Assembly: GCA_037157565.1 (NCBI GenBank)
Contig: JAZHRO010000054.1
Location: 17,157,501 to 17,221,500, forward strand
DNA: 64,000 bases
Direction: 5' to 3'
DNA from: Thalassia testudinum
Taxonomy: Eukaryota > Streptophyta > Magnoliopsida > Alismatales > Hydrocharitaceae
The position numbers and the translations under genes are program-made. Under the pieces are notes generated by a model. That model searched no databases, was not told the DNA's origin, and saw only the letters and a list, made by a program, of their open reading frames with translations. Every line of letters begins with the position of its first letter. Positions within the stretch are counted from its first letter, which is position 1. Shown here piece by piece: positions 46,327 to 59,129 of the stretch.

Positions 46327-48741
46327 CGTAACAGCCCAAAATTTGGACTTTGAGTCATTTCAAAGTGGTTCAGGTCAATTCGAACTCACAAATCCGGTTA
46401 TGCTTCGATGCTGGTGTCAGCACCTCCTTAATTTACCAAAAGATGTGTATTTCTAGTGAACCCTTGGTCAAAAGTTGTCAAAAGGGTGACATATGTTGTA
46501 CCATTGGATATCTCTCGTCGCAAGCTTTTCGGCGACGCTTGTTTCGTGTGATTTCGAGGTGTATAGCTCAAGTTATAGCCAAAATAAGTTGAAAAGGACC
46601 TAAATGTAAGATGGACCCAACCCTAGGGGCATTTTAGGTATTTCACTCCACTAATCCTAATACCAACAACCCCTAGGCCTATAAAAAGACCCCCTTGGAT
46701 CCTTAGGGTCTTCATTAGCCTCTAAGCCTCTCAAATTAAGAGAGGAAGAGAGGAGGAAAATCTTGGACTTTCCTTTCAAAAAATAAAAATTTTTTGTTCA
46801 AGGACCTTTCCGCTATCAGTCTAGGCTTCCGACCGCAATTTTAGCGGAGGTGGCTGCACGACAAGTGAGCACTGCTCGATCTAGCGATAGGACACGAATG
46901 TGTACCACATGGCACGGCGACGGCGAGTGCGAGCACACGCGGGAAGTGCTGATGGGCGACGCGTGACGTCGATCGAATGGCCGATCAGCTTGTGCGCAGC
47001 GGTGGTGAATCACGTGGCGACACGTGGCAGCGTGCGAGTGGGGCCAGTACGCGTGAACTGGCTCGATCCAAGGGTGGTACAGGATCTCCTCATGATGTTT
47101 CAACTGGTTCGAGGTCGTCCTGACGTCGGATTTCGACAAGTAAGATACCATTGAAATCAAATCGACTCGTACTACACGTTCGTGTGGTTTATTTTCATTT
47201 TTGAGTACATAATCCTTAATAAAAAATTAGAAACGTGACTAGGTGTTTCAGCCCCTATTTTTGGTCCGTGTAAACCAGATCCTAACCCCGATGCATGCAT
47301 GGATCTCAAGGTGGGCATAACAACTGCCCCCAGGTCCTGTGTGCATGGTTCAAAGTCACTTTGACCCTCCAATGACCTTTGGTAGAGTAGCCTCTCTCTT
47401 TTTCCGTACAGTTTGTCTAGATCATCACTTTCTTTGTGCATTACACTGTTTAGCGTGAGTTCTTACCTCTTGTTGGAATCGAATCCGTTTGCATATTTCT
47501 TGTTACTCTAGGTAATTGAATGTTAAATATTGATGATGAAAATCTGGTTGTCGACTTGGAATGTGAATAACCAAAGTGATATAGTTAACTATTGCATTAA
47601 GAGGAGTTAACGATAATTTATTGGATAATTTAATGAAGTAAATGAATTATAAAGTTTTTAAACTTGTTGGATATGCCTTTATCATCTCATGTACAAAAGG
47701 AACTCTATTTAGTAAAATTGACATCATTAGGATGGTTAAATAATGATTTGATTGGAACCACGATCAGAAATTTAAAATTTCCTAGAAACGGATAAGCTGG
47801 AGGATAATGTGAATATCAATCCTAGAACAAAAACTACAATTGTTGATATGGTTTGATTGGATACCAATAAATGATATAATTATCTGAAAATGATTAAACG
47901 GTCAGTACGACAAATTTGTCGAAAAGTAAAGGAATTAGATAACTGGTTTCACCGCTGATCGTCGGATTTTGGCTATAGCTTTAGTTTTTCATATTGGTTC
48001 TAGCCTCCCTATGACTCTTTGGTTAGGTTTAGAGATCAACTAGGATAGCGGATTACAGGGCTCATGGGTCGGAGTGGTTTCGTTCTCGATCGGTCGATGG
48101 GTCATTGGCTATCTGTGGCTTAGCGTACAAAGCACGTGTACGTGTTCACATCATATGATGTAGCCGCTACCCCTTTTCACAATGACCCCAGGGTGATGAA
48201 GAGCAGCAACTCAATGGGTATAAGCACTCTTCCCGACCAAGAGGATGGCTTATACCAATCTTACACTGCAAGAAGTTACACAAAATCGTCTTGTTCCCTG
48301 AGATGTCGATTGATAAATTATGGACTATAATAAATTGTGCTTCAAAATATGAAACAGAACCGGATAACAAGATATCTAATAAATGAATTAATCAAAGTTA
48401 TAGTACCCATTTTCTCTTGTGCTCGGTTACTGTTACACTCTGTTGTTGTTTCTACTCTACTCAGCTTTTATTGACGTGTTTTTGGGTTCTGTACTCAGGT
48501 ATACTTAGTAGTTCGCAAGGAGATTTCCATTGTACATCTCCTTGGACATATATACTACGATAAATCTTCTGGTTAGCATTCAATTAATGTTCCTTTAATT
48601 TTTGTAAAATGAATTTTTTGTTAACTATACCTATATTTTATGATTATGTGTTGAGTAAGTGCAATCTTGGGGGTAAGTTGTGCTGGTTGTTAGCATACGG
48701 CGACCTGAGTTTCATTGCTTAACGGGACTCGAGTCGTCATA
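46327..48741 (+). mobile_element. Family 4 solo LTR
   Basis: Starts CGTAACAGCCCAAAATTTGG (first base presumably T originally) and ends GTCGTCATA. CATGG (46322-46326) and GATGG (48742-48746) flank it. It contains CTTGTTTCGTGTGATTTCGAGG, TATAAAAAG (46680) and a purine-rich leader AAGAGAGGAAGAGAGGAGG. 2415 bp, no internal region. The AACAGCCC start and U3 style recall Tekay-type chromovirus LTRs, which is a guess. Frames at 46816-47160 and 46900-47154 lie inside it and are not genes. Confidence 0.65.
46680..46688 (+). promoter_or_regulatory. LTR TATA box
   Basis: TATAAAAAG in the context AGGCCTATAAAAAGACCCCC. Confidence 0.7.
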
Positions 48742-49635
48742 GATGGTAACACTATCATGGATCCTAACTAGCCACAATTAGATAGATTTAAATGATAAAT
48801 GCTCCTACTTGATCATATAAGGGTCACAATTCCGTACCAATCTGATTTTGGAAGAAAATAAGAAAATAGGGTTAATTCTGTTGTTTTAACAGCACATCAC
48901 AAATGCAGATTAACCATGGAGTGACTCTAGGGTTAATTAAAGGTCAATCAAGCATAAAAGTCTAAAAAGGGGGTTCTTACTGATTGAATCAGGGTTTCAC
49001 GCATTTCATGGGCGAAAACAGTACTACAAACCCTCATTATCAACCCCACTTAAATTGAAAAGGTTATGGTCTGGATAAAATTAATTTAAACCTCCTATAA
49101 ATCATGGGAAAATATTTTAAGAGGTTTAGTACCTTCACTTTTACCATCTAAACTCATTTGGACCTAGAATATAGTTTCAGACGAGAATTTACCCTAATTT
49201 GGGCTGTTGTGCAATTTAAGCAGTCAAACGTGGTCAAAACACAAATCCAAGTTTACCATTATATTTCTTGGGTTCAAATTAGCTTAACACTAAAATTTGA
49301 GCCTATTCAGAGTCCATCTTAACCTAGTTTACATTTTATCCCCTCAAAACTCTATTTCTCACTTTTACACCCCTAAGTTTCATGTTTCTTACAAATAGCC
49401 CCCTATCTTTGTCATCACTCTCTCAAAAAGGCACCTTCCACCATAGTCGTGTGAACATAGCTCCAAACCCAAAGAACGCCAACTTCAATTAAGGATTCCT
49501 CCTTGATTTGTCGGCCAAATCCCTCCAAAATTGGAGGGATTGTTGATTGCAAGATCCCCAACCATCTTAGCACCATCAAAGATCCCAAATCAGACTATAC
49601 AACTCTAGGGAAGTCACGAAATCATAGGTTCCTTC

Positions 49636-49677
49636 CTTCAATTGCATGGAATTTGCATGGAATCCATGCAATTGAAG
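49636..49677. repeat. 15-bp perfect inverted repeat
   Basis: CTTCAATTGCATGGA (49636-49650) pairs with TCCATGCAATTGAAG (49663-49677). The 12-nt loop holds a third partial copy, TTGCATGGAA. Confidence 0.9.
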
Positions 49678-52269
49678 ACCTGGAATGCCTTTATGAAAAA
49701 TTCCCTACATCCCAGTGTGTTCCCCAGCCAAGAATAAATCGAAATAACCTCGCTACTTCCTCCTCCGGCCACCACATCTTCGGCTCTGGCAAGCTCTCTC
49801 TGACCTCCTCCTCTGGCCGTCCAACCATCAAATTGGACGACTCTCCATCTTCCCCGCTTCGTCGCAAGTCTTGCTAGCCAAAGCAAGACCACTATCGACT
49901 TCTTCCTCGTCGTCGTCTCACCGTTGCCTTCATCTTCTTACCGTCCAACCGGTCAACGCAGAATGCCTACGTCCTCCTCTCACTCTCTAAATCCTCCTAA
50001 ACTCTCCCTCTCCATCTCCAGATCCTTATTAGGCCCTCACGACCCCGGTTCAGCCACCATACCACCTGCTCCAACTCCGTCTTCTCCACAGCCAGTATGA
50101 GCTCCAACGAGCTTGCACCAGCACCACACTGCACCAATTGTCTCGCCACAACTCCCATAACATCCCTCACACCTCACTGACCAAAAGCCCTAACCTTATT
50201 GGACTTATTGGTCACTCTCCCACTCTATCGAACACACACACATCCGCAAGTCATCTCTAACCTTGACACAGCACCATACACATGCACACAACAAGTCACT
50301 GACACCGTTGCACTTGTCGTGGTCCAACGACACTTCCTAGCTATTCAATGGGGCTGCAAGGTCGTATTCATGAATTGCAGGTGTCACCGAAGGACTGTCG
50401 TCGCCACCATCATCCTCAACTTTGTCCACCGCACTCCAACCACCTCCGACCACGAGACGGCGTTCAATAGACGCAACGTAACCCCACTAAGCCATCTACA
50501 CCATCAATTGAGCGAAAAGGGCAACATCAGCAGCTCTAATTCAAAGCTTCAATTCACGGCTTCATGAGAAGAAGACGGGACCAAATTAATCCCGCATCGG
50601 GGAATTTTAAAACAAATCGCGCATATATCATTTTGCAATTGTAGCCGTGTTGCCAACAAACGCACGGGGTAAGGTCCCCTTCCCATGCACGTGCACACCC
50701 TCGCCCACCTTCATGCTAGCAGGCCGGCACCCCTCGACTCGATTACCTGGTTACTCTTGCCCGTATACCCTAATCTGGATCAAAGGAAAGAAGGAAATCT
50801 AAGGGGGGGAGGGGGAGGTTTTGCGTTGTAGCACATCAGGATGAGTGACAACACCTAGGCAATTCTGAGGGATCTGAGCGTGAAGGTCAAGGCGTTTGAT
50901 GCACCTTAAAGACGTCTAGTCTGGGTACTATTGAAACATTTAGCTCTTGGGTCTGACATGGATAATCAGTTCTGACGTAGATAAGTGGTTTGGAATTACT
51001 GTTGAGACATTTGGCTGTGGTTTGAGATATTGAGTACTATTAGGATTTATGCTTAATTGTATAGCTTAATTGTTGATTTCAACCACCATTTTTACAGTCC
51101 TTTATTTATATTCTTCTCCCTAACTCTTGAGATACATTCTTGCTCTTAATTGAATATCATTTTTGTCAATTGATTCACTTGCATTATTTTCTCTGAATAT
51201 TGTGATTAGTGAATTCATTTATTATACTTACTCCTTGCGAACGACATCAGAACACATGATTTTTCAAGCATTATAAATTTAAATGTCGTATCTATTTACA
51301 TAGCTATACTACACCACGATATTTTCCTAAATATGACGATTTTCAACCACAACAGCCACCATCACCTCCAACAAGTCTTGGAGAGGCTTCTCGAACTATT
51401 GGTTGAGAGTTTCGACGGGATTCTTGCCTCGATGACCACCTGCAGCTGCTACCATCTACACCGCATCCGCCAACCCATCTCCAACACCCTCGAGCTCTGA
51501 AGCTTCACAAGCATAAGAGGAGCATATCGCGACTTCAAGCAAGTCATTTCACGCCCTGATGAGCTTCCAACCCTTCACCGTCGATCGCTGCTTTCTCCAC
51601 CATCGTCCACCATCCTCGCTCGTCTGATCGACCAACCGACGTCGCCATTAGGTCAACGGCGCTCCAGCAACGCTCCTTTGCCGCTCGTCAACAACATCCC
51701 ATGACTAGCAAGCCACTCCGGCGTCCCTCCGACCAACCTTCGCAGGCATGATGACGAAGGAGCACCTACTCTTTTGAAACTTGGGTGGGGACCTGAACGT
51801 GAATACCACATTTCTGTAGGGCCCAATTCACAAGGGTCCAAGGACCTGGTAGAAACATTCTAAGGATTGAATTGCAGTGGTTGCTAATTTGGTTATATTT
51901 TGGTTTCAAAGGAATTTTTATTGAAAAATCATGTTCAAATGATATTAATTACCCGACGCCTTACACCCATTTGACATCAAATTCATCTTTATTAATAGGT
52001 AGACAAGTGAAGTTTATTTCTCCTAATTGAATTATATAGTCGTGTGATTAATTTCTTCTGAGCTAAATCTCATGTGGATAATTTCAAATTAATAAAATCT
52101 AGTTCCTAAGCTTGACATTCTAAATAGTGGTTGTCGTGCACTTTTTACTCCTAGCGAACGACCTCGGACTTCCATTTGAGCTTGTAAAGTTTAAATGTTA
52201 ATTTCGCTTTAGTCACCTATACTACAATTATGACGCAAGTTCTTCAAACTCGACTTTAGTGTGTTAACA

Positions 52270-53246
52270 TCGATCCTATTTTACTTAGGGGAGATGACAC
52301 GGGCATTACATAGGATGCAATGGCATCTCCCTGGGTGAGTGTAACTCCTAGCTTCAATAACCTCTTTTTTACTAAGTGGAGAGAAGATGCCACAAGCATC
52401 AGATAAGATGTCATGACACCTTGTGAAGAAAGTGCAACTCCCAACTTCTGTGCCCCCTTTTTTAATAGGGGGAGGGGAGATGCCTCGGGCATCATATAGA
52501 AGCCATGGCATCTCCTTCAGAAAGTATAACTCCTGGCTTCGGTGTGTTCTTTTTAATTAGGAGGAGATGGCACAAGCATCGTATAGAATTCCAAGGCACC
52601 TCTCGAGTAAAATGTCACCCTTTGGCTTTAGTGACCAATTTTTACTAGAAGGGGAAGATGCCATGGGCATCGTAACATGGCACCACCTAGGAAAATATAA
52701 TTTTCTGCCTTGGTGCCTTCCTTTTCACTAAGGGGAGGGGATCGATGCCATAGGTAACTTTCCACTTTAATGCCCCATTTTTTATTTTGGGGAGAAGCCA
52801 CGTGTATCATATAGGATATTATGTACCTCCCGAAGAAAGTTTAATTTCAAATTTCAATGCCACCTTTTCACTAAGAAGGGGAGATTCTATGGACATCGTA
52901 TAGGATGCCATGGTACCTCCCAAAAGTATATTACTTCCAATTTCAATTCCTCCTTTTTTACTATAAGGAGAAGATGACACAAGCATCATATCGGATACGA
53001 TGTTGGGGATGATGAAGAAGAGGATAGAGCAAATAAATCACCCTGTTGCTCATCCTCCATATGCTTTGATGCAAATGCCATTGCATATCACCTGAATGCC
53101 AAATTATATGAAGCAATGCTATTGAAATGTGTAGCAACATAAATGCTATGGGTGACATAAAACACATCCCATTACTTCGACAATACTTATCCAACGAATA
53201 GGATTTATAAACATAAATCATGGTCGTAGACAAAAAGAAAAACCTC
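52270..53246. repeat. Tandem repeats of about 90 bp, right part of the locus
   Basis: Landmark GAGATGMCACRRGCATC at 52289, 52381, 52477, 52563, 52657, 52791, about 52876 and 52966, plus a shortened unit near 52738. Each unit also has GATGCCATGGCACCTCC-like and AACTCCYRRCTTC-like segments and a TTTTTTACTAAGGGGAG junction. GATGCC and GGCATC pair within units. After 53010 the units fade into strings such as AAATGCCATTGCAT. Minus-strand frames at 52256-52810 reflect the repeat, not genes. Confidence 0.85.
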
Positions 53247-54174
53247 CAATCTAACGGCATCACTATCATCCTCTGTATCTAATTATATTTGACTAAATTT
53301 CAAAGCAAAATTCACCCAATTAATACATTAAATAATAAAATTCAATATAGGATAAATAATGAGAAATTGTTATAAAATAGGTTAATTTTGCAGTTTTAAT
53401 AGACAAACACAGAGGTAAATTAACCAATGGGTGAACCTACACTTAATTAAAGGTCAAATGAACTTAAAAGTTAATTAAGCAGGCCTGTATTGTCCAATCC
53501 TAAGTTTGACAGAATTAACAAGTCATTTAATAATTAATTTTGGCCTAGCTTACATTGATAAGGTTGTAATGGAAATAAATGAAAAATAAACCCTCTAAAA
53601 ATCATGGAAAATTATTTTATAAGGTTTAGAAAGAACAATTTAACTGAAGGAACCTATTTTGACTAAGAACAAAGACTTAGGTACTCAATTAATATAATTT
53701 GGGTTAAAATGTAAATTAACGATCCAAATGTTATCGAAACCCAAAATTTAAGCCACCATTAGATTCCTTAGGTCTTAATTAGGCCACTCTAAAAAGTTGA
53801 AATCATTTGGACCCCATTTTTAGCCATTTGCATTTTCACCCTTGAGTTTTCGATTTCTTACATTTGGGTCCATTTTTATCTCATCAATTCCCTAGCTAAT
53901 GTCAGCCATCTGTCTCCTCAGACCCTCGTTGACAGAGCTCGGAGCAATTCTTGAGGGCAAACTTTGAGCCTAAATTATCGTTGATCCGCTCAATGGCGTG
54001 CCACGAAACTCAGAGGACTTGTTCCTCAACCTTCCCTGCATGTTGCCGATGATGATTTCATTGCCAAAGACCTCTTCTAGGGCTCTTTTTCCATGGTCAA
54101 AGGCACCGCACTTGACTCGCCTTCGCCGAAACTAATCTCGCAACTACTGGAGCTTTTAAGCTCAACTCTATGGC

Positions 54175-54181
54175 TATAAAG
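54175..54181 (+). promoter_or_regulatory. LTR TATA box
   Basis: TATAAAG in the context TATGGCTATAAAGCCTCTCC. Confidence 0.55.
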
Positions 54182-57100
54182 CCTCTCCAGGTCCCACTGA
54201 GTTCCCTTGTCTAGAAAACAAGCATGTTCCACCTCTCCTTCTTCCTTCTAAACGCGCTGCCATTAAGGACCTTGGAGCTCCTTCGCCTCTTCTCTCCATT
54301 GTCCATCACCACCAACTTAGGCCACAGCTACCTTCTCCTTCTCCTCGTCGTAGTGCCTACCTCCAAATACGGCCCTAGCCCCTTCGTCAACTCTAATTCG
54401 CATCTCACTTTGTCACTGGAGGCCTACCACCGCCACCGGTATCCTCTCCCTTTTCCTTCCAATTAATTTAAGGCTTTTGTTCCTCTCATTCCACTGTAGC
54501 ATCTAGGCACCATAAATTGCTCGTTCAACCACACTACCACACACATCAACCATCTCCATTGGAAGCTTTGAGGAGCTTCTCCGCTAATACCCCACACACA
54601 CCCATTCACCCTTAGACCTAGGGATCAGTTTCAAGGCTTCACCCCGAAGCTCTTGGAACTAATTTAGGGTCGAAAGACCCTCTATTTTGTCCACAGGAAG
54701 TCACTGGAGTCCTTCGTCATCTTCAGCTTCGGCGAGTGCCTCCGGTCACCTTGCTGCTCCAACCACCGAGCTGACGACACCAGAAGATTGGCAAAGACCC
54801 CCTAATCAATCTCCACTGTAACGACTCGATCTCGACTCTCTATAGAACCTGAGATCGGCTCGCTTCGACTAGATCCCAAGACCCAGTCTTCCAACGAGAA
54901 ATAACCAAATACATAAAATATTCCACAACCACACATACAATATAACTAAGCAAAAATAGATAATAGACAACAATGGAAATATAACAGAACATCTCAAAGA
55001 TATTATATGCCACAAGCGGAAAAGTACTATTATAAACACAGCCATCACAACTAGAACAAAGAGAAATATAATCGAAACAGGTATTATATGCTAAAGGTAA
55101 CTCACTACTAACAAAAACCTCTGCAACGGAAAAAGAGAAAGGACTACGGCTGGGTTCGACTGGGCCCAGCGCCATCTACAGCTGGTGCCGCTAGCTGCTC
55201 AACTCCCTAACTTGAACATGGTTATATAAATTGTAGTCAGCTAACGTTAAGTAGAGTGGTGGTTAAGTCATTTACATGCAATTAAACATAAAGGAAACAA
55301 GCAGCTAACAAACCATCCAATTTCCAATTATGCATTATTATTTGTTTCCGTTTAAACATCTGTGTGTTTCTGATTTAATTTCTAGTAAAGGCCTCAACAT
55401 CTCTCAAATCAACCTGTCCCTTAGGGAACGATCTTGATGTAGTTTTCCCGCAATGCAGTATATACACGTGGCACTCTCCTGAATGGGAGAGCACCCTATG
55501 TTAGTCTTACACTCAATCTACCACCCCGAGGTCATGGCCACGATGTAGCGGTGACTATGGCACACGTGATAAGCGCACGGGTAGCTACCCCGCACTGGCA
55601 CACAGTTAGTCGTTTCCACTAACGGGTACGCCCAAACGTACAATATAGAACAGAACAGGGGCCACACCCCTCAACAATCTGCGTACCTTCGCCCGGCTAT
55701 CCCAGTTTACCCAGTAGGCCTAACAAGAGTTGGTGTAGGGGGTCAATCCTAACCTCGGGTCCCAACCCAAGGGGCGACTAGCACCCCCCTACACTAAAGT
55801 GACAATAACTCTCTTCGGTACCGCGTACATGAAAGCCAATTCACATTCCATATCCAACTCCATACATCCAACAACATGTTCCATCATACATTCAATATTA
55901 GTTTCAGTATACTTGAGTTCCTTTCCTAGTTCCCCATAGGGTTCATGCATCGTATTCATCTCATTTCATATATGGCATATGTCACCTTTCACATTCCGGT
56001 TCTCAATCGTATAACAGGTAACTCGTGATTTAATAATTTAAGCAATCACCACATCATTTAACAATTTAGTTGCTGGTAGTAAAAACTTTAACATGCATTT
56101 CAGAGTATAACACCGTGGTTCAAGTAATGTACATTCATCCTTTTCTGCCCTAGGGTTTGTTTCATGTCCTAGGGTTCAATCAGATCATTATAATATAGCA
56201 TGCACTCTAATCATTTAAATCACAATATCAAAGAAGACCACTCGACCAGGATATTCGGGTGGAATGAGGGCTCGTACGGTAGATCCCATCGTCTCTACGA
56301 GTCCCGTATACACTGCGGACTGGAGACCTATAAGATTGACCAATCATGTCAAACGAGTTCAAAATAGCATAAGGATGACACTAACACGTAGAGAATTCTG
56401 AACGAAAACTATCGAGACTTCATTTATGTAAAACCGACTTTGTTTGGGCCCTGAACCGGCCAAAAACACGCATTCTGACCAAACTCTGACGTCTAGGGCA
56501 AATCCTAGATGTCTTGATCGATCACAGAAGCTCACCTTGTTTTCCTGGGTCTTCTTCAGACGTCTGAACCCCTTCACAGCCGTCTGAGGGAGCTTCCAGA
56601 TGTCTAACATAGGTCCCAGTCATCTGGAAGAGAGGTCAGACGTCTGACGCGATCTCCATACGTCTTAAAGTGCCACGAAGGGTGAACCACACACCTTTCC
56701 TACGCCTCGTACCTGTACATGCACGCGCTACTTAAGTGCGACACCTCAAATGCTAACATACATGCATGCTGGCTTGTGCAGGGTACATGCTGTCAAACGT
56801 CCGATGTCAGCTCCGATCGTCAAGCGGCTCTGTCAGACATCGGTAGAGCGTTACAGATGTCTGGTACTGGCGAAAAATTACTTCACAGAACTCCTCGCAG
56901 AGCTCCGCCTCGTGAGCTCCAACTGCTGCAATCGCAGCAGCTCCACCCTCCTCACGTAGGTCTTCCTCCTACACAGCTTCTCCTCCCTCTCGAGTTCCTT
57001 CGACTCCTCCATTCGCACTTTCTTCCCTCGCCTGAGCTCCTCTCCTCTCCTTCTCCTCCTCGCACCTCCTTCCCTCACCTACTCTCTCTCTCTACCTCAT

Positions 57101-57235
57101 CTACATTCTCCCTCTCCTTCATGCTCCTCCCCTCTCCTTCTCCCCCATTCACGGCTGCAAGGGGACGGGAGGAGAAGATGGTCACCGACGGTGAGGTGGT
57201 GGAGGAGTGAAGGTGGAGGTGGTGTTGGTGGCCTG

Positions 57236-57240
57236 GGGAG
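57236..57240. repeat. Target-site duplication GGGAG, left
   Basis: Exact match to 60090-60094. Confidence 0.85.
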
Positions 57241-59129
57241 TGTTACGACCCGGTTCCCGAATCCCTACAAGACATGAGACCGGACCGACTCGACTAATCT
57301 CAAGACCCAGTTGTCCAACGAAAAAGTAACCAAAAAGCAGGAAAGTAAACCACATTCGCTATGCTACGCAACTAACAGTAAAAAGGTATAGCAGTAAAGA
57401 AGTAAAAACTGCTACAGTACGTATCACCACCAAAATAATAGAAAGTAACAAGATACAGGAATATAAAGTACAGAATGTAAAAGTACAAAACATAAGGGTA
57501 CAAGAGTCTACTCACTACAACGGAAATAAGTACAATAAAGAAGCTACAACTACTGCGCTCTACTGGGCCCAGCACCCTCTGCAGCGGTAGGCTCTGGCTG
57601 CTCAACACCTGGACCTAAAAAGGGGTTATGAGTACACAACGTCAGCGAACACTGAGTAGAGTGGCAACCAACTAACTAAAGCAGTAAAAGTGGACCGGTA
57701 GCTGTTGTTCTTCAATTACTTTCTTTAACTAAATATTCTTTTTCACCACTTGGTTTATTTATCTGGTATCTTTCTTGATCTCGAATGTTCCTCGTGGGAA
57801 CGATCTTGATTGTAGTCTATTCTGAGGAGTAGAAGGCACACGTGGTGCTCTCCTGGCCGGGAGAGTCTCCCGTGATGATCCTACACCCAATCAACCACCC
57901 CAAGGTCACGGACAGACGTAACGGTGACTATGGCACGCGCGATAAGCGCACGGGTAGCTACCCTGCACTGGCACGCGGTCAATCGTTTCCGTTAGCGGGT
58001 GCACCCAAAGTATAGCACAGAACCAGTATAGGGCCTAGCCCTCTCAGTAACAGGGGTCTAGCCCCTAAGAACCAAACAGAGGTCTCGCCCCTCCATAGTC
58101 TACGCACCCTCGCCTGACTACCCTGGTTTGCCCAGTAGGTCTAACAAGTCGGTGTAGGGTAGCTAGCTGAACCCCGGGCCCCGTGGGGTAGCTAGCTCTC
58201 TCCCTACACTAGTATCTCTCCCTGGTACAGTGTACACGAGGGCCACCAAGTCAGTGCAAAGTGGCCAAACCCACCCCAGGTCTCAACCTAAAGGCGGCAA
58301 GCACCCCTCTACACTAAGAGGTAACATGCGCTCCCCTTGGTACCACGTACTCAAGGGCCAGCACACTTCCCAACACATTTCCAAATCCATTCCATTTATT
58401 TCCAGGAGCTCTACTCCTAATTCCCGTAGGGTTCATGCTCATATTCCTCATGTCAAGCCATACTGGGTTTCATCATTTCTATTTCCATTCTCGGTTTATA
58501 TATATGCAGCTCGTATTGCTATCGTTCACATTTCCATTTACAGGTTATACACAAGTAGCTTGTATTCCCATCATTCACATTTTCATTCTCAATTTATGTA
58601 CATGCAGCTCATATTATGTCTTTTAATGTGTACAACAGGAAATTTACATGCAACAGTTAGCTAGCACAAGTACTTCATATTTCACAGGCAGCTATTAATT
58701 AATTATAGGCAATTATTATTATTTCATCTATTCGTTCAATACTACAATTCAATCATTCAATATAGACTTTTTCAAGTGTTTCTCGTCCTATGATTCATGC
58801 TATATCCTAGGTTCTAAGCATTCATTCCACACATGCATTTAGGTTATAATTAAATTAGGGGGAAGCCACTCTACCAGTAAACCTAGGAGTAGTGAGGGCT
58901 TGAACGGCAGGCTCACATGCCTCAGCAAGCCCCGAACCCGCAACGGAACGAGGTCCTATCACAAGGATCAATCACAAGAGAATATTTAGAACAGTATAAA
59001 AAGTCCTCTAACAAGTAGAGGAAATCATACGGGAAACATCGGTATCTTATCTGCGAAAAACGGATCTCAAACAAACCCTAAATGGGTCAAAAATAACGTT
59101 TCTCACTCAAATTAGATGCCTGGAATAAC

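Larger units (their letters stand above)
45480..51354 (+). mobile_element. 3' end of a family 1 element, 5'-truncated
   Basis: Noncoding 3' region (45480-46304, including AGACGTCT-like motifs around 45830-46250), PPT (46305-46320), then a family 1 LTR that starts at 46321, is split after 6 bases by a family 4 solo LTR, and resumes at 48742 (GATGGTAACACTATCATGG) to end ACCACAACA at 51354. Without the insert the LTR is about 2.6 kb, like 7699-10346, which it resembles more than the TGATGAGAAC copies. No coding part remains. Frames at 49503-49877 and 50199-50567 are LTR sequence. Confidence 0.65.
44272..52269 (+). mobile_element. Family 3 LTR, interrupted
   Basis: Left part 44272-45479 starts TGATGGAATCACCATC and contains TATAAATA (45177). 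Right part from about 51355 to 52269 carries the late LTR blocks (TTGGAGAGGCTTCTCG, GGTCCAAGGACCTGG, GCGAACGACCTCGGAC) and ends GTGTTAACA. Flanks TCGGT (44267-44271) and TCGAT (52270-52274) differ by one transition. About 90 bp of LTR seems lost at the split. No internal region, so it was probably a solo LTR. Confidence 0.65.

Noticed and set aside
52256..52810. Minus-strand frames with repeated peptide-like segments
   Set aside because: The periodicity is that of the 90-bp tandem repeat; stops and frame changes between units make coding unlikely.
52270..53010. CRISPR-like spacing of repeats
   Set aside because: Units are contiguous, diverged and in plant DNA full of retrotransposons; there are no unique spacers or cas genes.
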